6,933 nt of DNA from Deltaproteobacteria bacterium (GTDB lineage: Bacteria; Desulfobacterota; Binatia; UBA9968), in contig VBLN01000200.1 of NCBI GenBank assembly GCA_005878685.1, positions 1 through 6,933 of the forward strand, read 5' to 3'. Shown here one piece after another: positions 1 to 4,295 of the stretch; the stretch's first letter is position 1, and each line of letters begins with the position of its first letter. The notes below the pieces were generated by a model. It did not search any database and was not told where the DNA came from. It worked only from the letters and a program-made list of their open reading frames with translations. Position numbers and translations under genes: made by a program.

Positions 1-22
1 AATTCCCGAGAGGAGGTCCGTC

Positions 23-1279
23 ATGTCGTTCGATCAAGCCACGAGCCGTCGCCGGTTTTTGCAGTTCCTGGCAGCCAGCCCGCTGTTCGCTTACGGGGGC
101 TTTTCGGCCTTCGCGGGTGAGGGCCCGACCGCGGGCACGAAACTTCCCGACCCCATCATCTGGGCCCCCCTCAGGACGGAAGACTTGATCAAGAGTCCCA
201 AGGACGCGATCAACGTATTCGATTTCGAGCCGGTCTGCCGCGCGAACGTTCCGCCTGCGCATTTCGGCTACATGGCCTCGGGCGTGGACGACGAAGTCAC
301 CTTGCGGGCCAACCGCGAAGGCTTCCTGAAGTTCCAGCTGCGCCCGCGCCGTCTGGTCGACGTCAGCAAGGTCGATATGAGCACCGAGATCCTCGGCGTG
401 AAATACGATACCCCGATCATCGTCGCGCCGGTCGGCGGGCAAAAGGCCTTCTACACGGGCGGCGAAATCGACGTCGCCAAGGCGGCGAAAGCCGGAAACC
501 ATCTGCAGATTCTCTCGACCGTCACGACCAGCTCGGTGGAAGATGTCACCGCCGCGCGCGGCGCGCCGATCTGGTACCAGCTCTACGCCACGAATAAATG
601 GGAGGCCGCCAAAGCCTTCGTGACGCGCGCGGAAAAGGCGGGCTGCCTCGCCGTCGCGGTGACGGTCGATCGAAACGGCGGCCGCAATCAGGAAACCTTG
701 GCCCGGCTGCAGCGCACCGACACGCGCGAATGTTCGGCTTGCCACGACCGCAGCAGCCTGGAAGCCAACCTAAGGCGCAGGCCCATGTATGAGGGCGTCG
801 ACCTCACGGGGCTGACAAACACTCAATCCTCCGCCATGACCTGGGACTTCTTCAGGCGGCTGCGCGACTTGACCAAGATGAAGATCGTGATCAAGGGTAT
901 TCTCGCGCACGAGGATGCCAAGCTCGCCGCCGACGCCGGCATCGACGCGATCATCGTCTCGAACCACGGCGCGCGCAGCGAGGACAGCGGGCGCTCGACC
1001 ATCGACGCCCTGCCGGAAATCATCGAAGCGGTCGGCGGCCGCATGCCGGTCCTGGTCGACAGCGGCTTTCGCCGCGGCACCGACATCGCCAAGGCGCTCT
1101 GCATGGGCGCGCAAGGTGTGTGCATCGGCCGGCCGTATATCTGGGGTCTCGGCGCGTTCGGCCAGCCGGGGGTCGAGCGCGTGCTCGAGCTGCTGCGCAT
1201 CGAGCTGCGCGCCATCATGCAGCAGATCGGCGCGCAGTCAATCAAGCATCTCACGCCGGCCATGGTGCGGCGGGCCTGA
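23..1279 (+). CDS. Tat-exported FMN-dependent alpha-hydroxy acid dehydrogenase/oxidase with a CXXCH loop motif
   Basis: The 418-residue product belongs to the FMN-dependent alpha-hydroxy acid dehydrogenase family (glycolate oxidase, lactate dehydrogenase LldD, mandelate dehydrogenase), which oxidises 2-hydroxy acids to 2-oxo acids. By alignment from memory to spinach glycolate oxidase, all catalytic residues are present: Tyr83, Tyr188 (in WYQLY), Asp216, Lys291 (in VIKGIL), His315 and Arg318 (in SNHGAR). The C-terminal GRPYIWGL and LELLRIEL blocks are typical. The N-terminus carries a twin-arginine signal, SRRRFLQ at residues 8-14, then a hydrophobic stretch and a likely cleavage site after Ala31 (AFA). 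The protein should therefore act folded and flavinylated in the periplasm, unlike most cytoplasmic or membrane-peripheral relatives. The start is set by AGGAGG at 11-16, six bases before the ATG. An odd feature is CSACH at residues 237-241, a c-type heme motif in the loop that follows the Asp216 strand. The substrate cannot be told. The family call is very secure. Confidence 0.95.
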   Translation: MSFDQATSRRRFLQFLAASPLFAYGGFSAFAGEGPTAGTKLPDPIIWAPLRTEDLIKSPKDAINVFDFEPVCRANVPPAHFGYMASGVDDEVTLRANREGFLKFQLRPRRLVDVSKVDMSTEILGVKYDTPIIVAPVGGQKAFYTGGEIDVAKAAKAGNHLQILSTVTTSSVEDVTAARGAPIWYQLYATNKWEAAKAFVTRAEKAGCLAVAVTVDRNGGRNQETLARLQRTDTRECSACHDRSSLEANLRRRPMYEGVDLTGLTNTQSSAMTWDFFRRLRDLTKMKIVIKGILAHEDAKLAADAGIDAIIVSNHGARSEDSGRSTIDALPEIIEAVGGRMPVLVDSGFRRGTDIAKALCMGAQGVCIGRPYIWGLGAFGQPGVERVLELLRIELRAIMQQIGAQSIKHLTPAMVRRA

Positions 1280-1361
1280 GAAGGCTGGGGATCTTCCTCT
1301 CGTCGAATCAGGCTCGGTGTCTGACTTGCATAACTTGCGATAATCCGTTGCGGCTTCGTCG

Positions 1362-1389
1362 TTACTCCGAAAGCTCCCACGTGCTCGGC
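1362..1389. repeat. 28-bp direct repeat, copy 1
   Basis: A perfect 28-base match to 2193-2220, containing CTCCGAAAGCTCCCACGTGC. It lies in the non-coding stretch after the dehydrogenase gene and its last bases overlap the start of the 18-bp tandem repeat. No gene explains it. It is probably a piece of a dispersed repeat family. Confidence 0.85.
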
Positions 1390-1424
1390 CGGACAACGGG
1401 GGTCGGCCGGACAACGGGGGTCGG
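1385..1424. repeat. 18-bp tandem duplication
   Basis: Two exact 18-base units, TCGGCCGGACAACGGGGG at 1385-1402 and 1403-1420, are followed by the first four bases of a third unit. The first unit overlaps the end of the 28-bp direct repeat. The unit is GC-rich with runs of C or G on either strand. It looks like a small slippage product, and I see no binding-site family in it. Confidence 0.9.
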
Positions 1425-1568
1425 ATCTTGGACTGTGTAATTCGAAGTGACTACTCGGCCAGGGGCAGGCCCGACTATCTTAACAATCTCCTGAACCACA
1501 AGCGGCGACGAATCGAAAATGGCGGTAGCCGTAAGGCTTGAGGCGAGAGCCGGACTTTTAAATTCAGC

Positions 1569-1598
1569 TTGACAGCCCTCACAGACTTATCCTATATA
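1569..1598 (+). promoter_or_regulatory. Sigma70-like promoter of cassette A
   Basis: The -35 is a perfect TTGACA (1569-1574) and the -10 is TATATA (1593-1598), with an 18-bp spacer. The same elements occur with the same spacing in cassette B (TTGACA, TATTTT). An AT-rich block, ACTTTTAAATTCAG, lies directly upstream and is also conserved. Transcription should start near 1605. Confidence 0.75.
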
Positions 1599-1604
1599 CG
1601 CTCC

Positions 1605-1690
1605 ACTAACTTCGGCTGGGTTCTTCGATCCCGTCACATCTTTGCTCGCACACCATCGCCCGGACTGGCTTTCCCAGCTTGGCTTTTTGT
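1605..1690 (+). ncRNA. Structured leader RNA or small RNA, copy A (unrecognised family)
   Basis: The segment from the predicted transcription start to the T-run contains two mutually exclusive helices. GGCTGGG (1614-1620) can pair with CCCAGCT (1673-1679), closing a ~50-nt loop. Alternatively CCCGG-A-CTGG (1659-1668) pairs with CCAGCTTGG (1674-1682) to form a hairpin followed by TTTTT (1684-1688). In copy A the hairpin has one C-T mismatch and one G-U pair, so it should terminate less well than copy B. The core from CGATCCCGTCACATC to CCCGGACTGG is identical in both copies. Either a cis-acting attenuator for the downstream ORF or a free small RNA would fit. I do not recognise it as a known riboswitch. 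Confidence 0.6.
1659..1688 (+). terminator. Attenuator-like intrinsic terminator, copy A
   Basis: A hairpin CCCGG-A-CTGG / CCAG-CTTGG with a bulged A and a five-base loop, followed by C and five T. One mismatch makes it weaker than the equivalent in cassette B. It lies between the promoter at 1569 and the ORF starting at 1760, so it would act as an attenuator. Confidence 0.5.
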
Positions 1691-1759
1691 TCGTAAGTTT
1701 TCTTTGACTCTAGGACTCTGTACAAAACGCCGACGCAACGCGCACAGGAGGGAAATTAT

Positions 1760-2020
1760 ATGATCGGCATTTTCTGGATCGGGGCGCTTCTCATTTTGTC
1801 ATTGCTTACAGGGGCCACGCGCGGCAAACCTCTCGAAAGCCCGAGCGCTGAGACGCGCAGGCTTGTGGAGCAGCTCAAAGGCAAGATCAGTTCGGGCCGT
1901 CTCGACGAAGGCGAAGAAGTGCAGCTTACTTTGAAAAAGTACCGGGCCTACCTCTCAGTCTGCTACCGGCACACTGCGCCTGATCGGAAATCGACTTCGG
2001 GATGCTATCGAGACTCATAG
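1760..2020 (+). CDS. Small membrane-anchored or secreted hypothetical protein, probably truncated
   Basis: I do not recognise this 86-residue product. The ATG is well supported by AGGAGGG at 1746-1752, seven bases upstream, and by cassette A about 70 bases further up. Residues 1-18 are strongly hydrophobic (MIGIFWIGALLILSLL), consistent with a signal peptide or single membrane anchor. Residues 28-65 form a charged, probably helical segment (ETRRLVEQLKGKISSGRLDE and onward). From about residue 66 the sequence becomes Cys- and His-containing and loses its codon bias. Frames +1 and -1 both stay open across this point, so a frameshift or recombination junction near 1960-1990 is likely. The real protein may once have been longer. 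A functional small protein cannot be excluded. Confidence 0.55.
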   Translation: MIGIFWIGALLILSLLTGATRGKPLESPSAETRRLVEQLKGKISSGRLDEGEEVQLTLKKYRAYLSVCYRHTAPDRKSTSGCYRDS

Positions 2021-2192
2021 AAGAAACTCTCGAAGCCGGCGGTACGGTTACCGCTTCCTTCACGTCCGCCGTCTGGAGGGGGAGAAGGGCGGTTTGGCTT
2101 GTCTTAATGGGATTTGGGGTCTGGCATGCGACCTATTGCATTTTAGTTCTCGACGCAACCTGCTGATTCTCTTGACTCCCATCGTGGCGGTC

Positions 2193-2220
2193 TTACTCCG
2201 AAAGCTCCCACGTGCTCGGC
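2193..2220. repeat. 28-bp direct repeat, copy 2
   Basis: Perfect 28-base match to 1362-1389 in the same orientation. The two copies bracket about 800 bases that include cassette A and the 1760 ORF. Sequence on either side of the repeat is only weakly similar, so the match ends sharply. Confidence 0.85.
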
Positions 2221-2278
2221 GCGAAGAGGTCGTAGGGGCTTATCTCCTTGGCGTTTCCGGGTTTACTGTGAAGGAGTA

Positions 2279-2308
2279 TTCACCACAGAGACACAGAGTT
2301 CGCAGAGG
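2279..2308. repeat. CACAGAG-type short periodic repeat
   Basis: TTCACCACAGAGACACAGAG followed by TTCGCAGAGG: three imperfect copies of a CACAGAG / CGCAGAG unit. From memory, sequences beginning CACCACAGAG recur as intergenic repeats in several environmental bacterial genomes, but no copy number can be shown from this window. Confidence 0.45.
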
Positions 2309-2489
2309 GTTTGTTCAAGTTCAGATTGGGGCGAGCGGCGACATCCGCTTCTCGGTCGGATAGCGCCGCTAGATCCGTGATTCACGCCTCGCGTTTCCCC
2401 GGCGAATTCTCTTCAGCCGCTCTGAAAGATCCGGTCAGGAAGGTACAAGGCGCGCGCCGAGACTCCGCTCAAAGTTATTGCCGATACTT

Positions 2490-2511
2490 TCACGTCTTCG
2501 TAATTACGAAA
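2490..2511. promoter_or_regulatory. Palindromic operator-like site matching the one upstream of the winged-helix gene
   Basis: The centre, TTCGTAATTACGAA (2497-2510), is a perfect 14-bp palindrome. The 22 bases from 2490 match 3649-3670 at 20 positions in the same orientation. The TACGAAA half-site is repeated directly at 2513-2519. On the plus strand TTGCCG (2478-2483) and TAATTA (2501-2506) with a 17-bp spacer would form a promoter whose -10 lies inside the palindrome. No obvious gene starts from it. Confidence 0.5.
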
Positions 2512-2597
2512 GTACGAAAATATCGTGCCTTCGAGCCGATCCGCTAGCGCCGGACCGGCGAGGCGCAATTTACAAAACCGCATTCCTGGCCTGTCGA

Positions 2598-2888
2598 TTA
2601 CGCTGCTCGTCTTGGAACGAGCGCTACCACAACGTCGGCATCGAGAACTGCCGCGATCCGGCGCAGGAGGGGAAGCGAATGGCGCTTGTAGCCAGCCTGC
2701 TCGATTGCGGACACGGCTTGCTGGCTACAACCCACCTTTTTAGCCAGATCCTTTTGCGACCATCCCTTCCCTTCTCTCAGGCGGCGGATTTGAAACGCGA
2801 CCTCTGCTTCAGTTCTCCTCTTGTCGAAAGCCGCCGCAAAGGCGGGATTCCGCCTCAAACGATTCATCTGTTTCTGAAAGTCATCCAT
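2598..2888 (-). CDS. HigA-like XRE-family antitoxin
   Basis: A 96-residue DNA-binding antitoxin with a Cro/C1-type helix-turn-helix at residues 44-63 (SQKDLAKKV, then CSQQAVSAIE), preceded by the amphipathic VAFQIRRLRE segment usual in HigA-type proteins. It should bind and neutralise the toxin encoded immediately upstream and repress the shared promoter. Its ATG starts five bases beyond the toxin stop codon. The GAGAGG at the end of the toxin gene serves as its ribosome binding site, eight bases away, so translation is likely coupled. Length and motifs are normal and the gene looks intact, in contrast to its partner. The short C-terminal tail (VVVALVPRRAA) is typical of the family. No terminator is visible downstream. 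Confidence 0.9.
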   Translation of the reverse strand: MDDFQKQMNRLRRNPAFAAAFDKRRTEAEVAFQIRRLREGKGWSQKDLAKKVGCSQQAVSAIEQAGYKRHSLPLLRRIAAVLDADVVVALVPRRAA

Positions 2889-2893
2889 AGGCG

Positions 2894-3226
2894 CTACCTC
2901 TCTAGATATTGCTTCATTCGCCGCAAGGCGATCTGAATCTCCGATTGCGGCACTTCACGCGCCTTTTTCACGAATCCGTGGAGAAGCACTAAGGTCTTCT
3001 CTGTATGCAAGAAATACAAGATACGCAATTGCCGCCTTGTCCTTATCCGTAACTCCCAGAGTCCCTTCCCTAAGGGGGCCACCCATGGTCGGCCGACGGA
3101 GATCCCGTGGGATCGCAGCATGTCGATTCCGACCATGGTTTCGATTTTCTCCTAGATCGCAAGGCCGTCAACAAAGGTCTCAACGGGGGATCTTCCGCTC
3201 GCTTCCCGAAAGTAGGCGACGCGCCA
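2894..3226 (-). pseudogene. HigB/RelE-superfamily toxin (phage Gp49-like), start codon lost and amber-interrupted
   Basis: The reading frame encodes the ~110-residue Gp49-like/HigB ribosome-dependent mRNA interferase family, with GLWELRIRTRRQLRILYF, LLHGFVKKAREVP and a final LRRMKQYLER. Translating past the ATG at 3136 shows that the family N-terminus is still present, WRVAYFREASGRSPVETF from 3226, but an in-frame TAG (3154-3152) cuts it and another TAG (3229-3227) stands where the start should be. No ATG, GTG or TTG lies in frame upstream of the internal stop. TAG could come from CAG by one transition and the start TAG from TTG by one transversion. Restart at 3136 would give 80 residues lacking the first strand and helix. 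An AGGAGA stands 12 bases upstream, so weak reinitiation is conceivable. Probably inactive. Confidence 0.85.
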
Positions 3227-3233
3227 CTAATGG

Positions 3234-3262
3234 ATGATACAAGATTTATCTTGTGAGCTCAA
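3234..3262 (-). promoter_or_regulatory. Toxin-antitoxin promoter with palindromic operator in the spacer
   Basis: On the minus strand the -35 is TTGAGC (3262-3257) and the -10 is TATCAT (3239-3234), with a 17-bp spacer. A 16-bp palindrome, ACAAGAT-TT-ATCTTGT (3239-3254), fills the spacer and touches the -10. This is the usual arrangement for autorepression by a HigA-type antitoxin. Predicted transcription start is around 3227, right at the former toxin start, so the message would have been leaderless. Confidence 0.7.
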
Positions 3263-3300
3263 TACCTGAAGATGCAGACTTCGAGGTCTATATTAGAGGG

Positions 3301-3636
3301 TTAACTTGTCGTATTTGCGCAATTGCGCAAATACGCAACTATCACCGGGGAGGCTGAATCGATGAATTCCGACAGCGCCTTGAGGATCTGACGGGTTTGG
3401 CGGGCATGCTTCAGCCGATATCTGGCCCGCGTGCCGTCTGTCTCATATCTCACGACTTCGGCGAGCCGCCATGCTGCCAATACATGGCTTACCCGCGACA
3501 CGCTCCGGTCAACCCCACGGGAAATCTGACTGGGATTCATCTGTTTATTTTCCGCCAACAGCTGAACGATCGCGAAGGCCACTGGATTCCCGAGCAGGCG
3601 GCAAAGGCGCGATTGCCTGTAGCTTCCTTCTTCCAC
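3301..3636 (-). CDS. ArsR-like winged-helix transcriptional regulator
   Basis: A 111-residue regulator with an ArsR-type winged helix: CRLLGNPVAFAIVQLLAE (residues 12-29) forms the first helices, NPSQISRGVDRSVSRVSHVL (34-53) the helix-turn-helix with its recognition helix, and VVRYETDGTRARYRLKH (61-77) the wing. The C-terminal helix ILKALSEFI fits a dimer interface. No metal-binding ELCVCDL motif is present, so it is not a classical metal sensor. The frame opens at a GTG (3636-3634) with a poor ribosome binding site, and an in-frame stop lies four codons upstream, so no longer version is possible. An inverted repeat at 3653-3672, 17 bases upstream, is a likely autoregulatory operator. Downstream lies the toxin-antitoxin promoter. 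Confidence 0.8.
   Translation of the reverse strand: MEEGSYRQSRLCRLLGNPVAFAIVQLLAENKQMNPSQISRGVDRSVSRVSHVLAAWRLAEVVRYETDGTRARYRLKHARQTRQILKALSEFIDSASPVIVAYLRNCANTTS
3311..3334. repeat. Perfect 24-bp palindrome inside the winged-helix gene's 3' end
   Basis: GTATTTGCGCAA followed directly by its exact complement, with no spacer. It encodes residues from about Tyr102 to Thr109 of the winged-helix protein and lies some 50 bases upstream of the -35 of the toxin-antitoxin promoter. It lacks a T-run on either strand, so it is not a standard terminator. A dimeric regulator site is possible. Confidence 0.8.
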
Positions 3637-3652
3637 GCGACCCGTTTATCAC

Positions 3653-3672
3653 GTTTTCGTAATTCCGAAAAC
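3653..3672. promoter_or_regulatory. Inverted-repeat operator upstream of the winged-helix gene
   Basis: GTTTTCG, six bases, CGAAAAC: a perfect 7-bp inverted repeat centred 26 bases upstream of the GTG start on the minus strand. The surrounding 22 bases (3649-3670) recur near 2490 with two differences. Probably the binding site of the adjacent winged-helix protein. Confidence 0.6.
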
Positions 3673-3930
3673 ATGAAACTATAGCAATCGCTCGGGGAGC
3701 TTCAGGCTTTTTCTTTCTAGACAACCTCGGCGGAGCATCTCCTATCCAGGAAACTTTTTTTCAACTGATCTTGTGCTCGGGAAGGATCCTTGGAAGCTGC
3801 GCTGTCACGATTTCCCGAACGAAGTTTGCGCGGCCCGTCACTCCGTCTGACGCTGTAGTTGCTTCACGCTCTTGGTTAATTCTATCGCCTTTGATACTTT
3901 CCAAACGAAAACGGCAATTGGGGGTATCCG

Positions 3931-4059
3931 ATGAAAGAGACTTTTGCGGCACTGATCACGATCATTTTTCTTCTCTGCGGTTCCGCTCGCGCCGCCGATA
4001 AGAAGGCGCTGGGGGTCAGAGAACAATTTCAATCGGGCAATCTCAAAAAGGTACTCTAA
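3931..4059 (+). CDS. N-terminal remnant of a secreted protein, ended by a REP-like repeat
   Basis: A 42-codon ORF with a clear Sec signal peptide: MKET, a hydrophobic core FAALITIIFLLCG, and a likely cleavage site in SARA-ADKK. From about residue 27 (GVREQFQSG) onward the codons lie inside the inverted repeat at 4011-4064, and the stop TAA belongs to that repeat. The natural reading is that a longer periplasmic protein was cut by insertion of the repeat or by recombination at it. The upstream ribosome binding site is only a weak GGGGG. The parent protein cannot be identified from the ten or so mature residues left. A genuine small secreted peptide is less likely. Confidence 0.4.
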   Translation: MKETFAALITIIFLLCGSARAADKKALGVREQFQSGNLKKVL

Positions 4060-4064
4060 CCCCC
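4011..4064. repeat. REP-like inverted repeat
   Basis: GGGGGTCAGAG (4011-4021) and CTCTAACCCCC (4054-4064) are complementary at 10 of 11 positions and enclose about 32 bases. From memory, GGGGTCAGAG/CTCTGACCCC ends resemble the short repeats found beside REP-associated tyrosine transposase (RAYT) genes. The reading frame that starts at 4098 with MPRRAR supports that link. Confidence 0.6.
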
Positions 4065-4097
4065 AATTTACTCATCGTGTCAGTGTAGCAGGAACTG

Positions 4098-4238
4098 ATG
4101 CCCAGACGCGCGCGTGGCCCCGGCGCATTTTTAACGACCGGCTCCAGCACGACGAGATGGAAGGGCGCCTTGGGCCCGCCAAAGGGAAAGACGCGGCTGC
4201 TCGGCCATGAACTTCGAGAGATGGTTGTTTACCAATGA
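4098..4238 (+). pseudogene. Possible remnant of a REP-associated tyrosine transposase (RAYT/TnpA_REP)
   Basis: The ORF opens with MPRRARGPGAFL, which resembles the usual RAYT start MPRxxR...PGAxxH, has an AGGA five bases upstream, and lies just downstream of the REP-like repeat. After PGA the similarity stops: no catalytic HUH motif or tyrosine is visible in the remaining ~36 residues. Another frame (about 4058-4209) is also open and codes well without a recognisable domain. I read this as debris of a transposase joined to unrelated sequence. Chance is a real alternative. Confidence 0.3.
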
Positions 4239-4295
4239 TCTTGCACAAGCGGTTCGCGCCGCTTCTGCGCCGCCCTCCTTCCACGAAGCCCCAGC

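Larger units (their letters stand above)
1470..1690 (+). repeat. Duplicated promoter/leader cassette, copy A
   Basis: About 220 bases matching 5641-5861 at roughly 80 percent by eye, on the same strand. Homology begins near CCCGA, runs through CAAGCGGCGACGAATC, then a GAGGCTTGAGGCGAGAG-like block (one base different here), CGGACTTTTAAATTCAG and a TTGACA promoter, and ends at a T-run. Copy A has about six extra bases near 1514-1535. Conservation upstream of the -35 suggests operator or UP-element function rather than bare promoter duplication. The sequences beyond the cassette, including the coding genes, are not similar. Confidence 0.85.
2021..2597. other. Non-coding or degenerate stretch
   Basis: About 580 bases without a convincing gene. 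One frame stays open from about 1935 to 2363 and another from 1984 to 2166 (with ATG at 2002, 54 codons, a hydrophobic middle), but neither has a ribosome binding site or a recognisable domain. The stretch contains the second 28-bp repeat, a CACAGAG-type short repeat at 2279-2308 and a palindromic site at 2490-2511. It looks like gene debris and repeats. Confidence 0.5.

Noticed and set aside
823..1380. Long minus-strand frame (185 codons) and other frames overlapping the dehydrogenase
   Set aside because: They lie fully opposite or out of phase with a gene that has every family motif. They are products of its GC-rich codons.
1611..1640. tRNA-like T-arm sequence (GGGTTC...CGATCCC) in the leader, considered as a tRNA fragment or attachment site
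   Set aside because: The loop is too long for a T-arm, there is no acceptor stem or anticodon arm around it, and the terminator/antiterminator reading explains the same bases better.
2550..2572. GC-rich inverted repeat near CGCCGG-A-CCGGCG considered as the terminator of the toxin-antitoxin operon
   Set aside because: No T-run follows on the minus strand, so it does not meet the criteria for an intrinsic terminator.
1280..2600. Search for a CRISPR array because of the short repeats
   Set aside because: The 28-bp repeat occurs only twice, 831 bases apart, and the 18-bp unit is directly tandem without spacers.
2478..2936. 152-codon plus-strand frame across the antitoxin
   Set aside because: Antisense to an intact helix-turn-helix antitoxin, with composition rich in Arg, Leu and Ser and no domain.
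3761..3952. 63-codon minus-strand frame ending in VREIVTAQLPRILPEHK
   Set aside because: Its second half has a coding-like codon pattern and could be a gene fragment, but I cannot assign it to any family, it has no clear ribosome binding site, and it overlaps the signal-peptide ORF.
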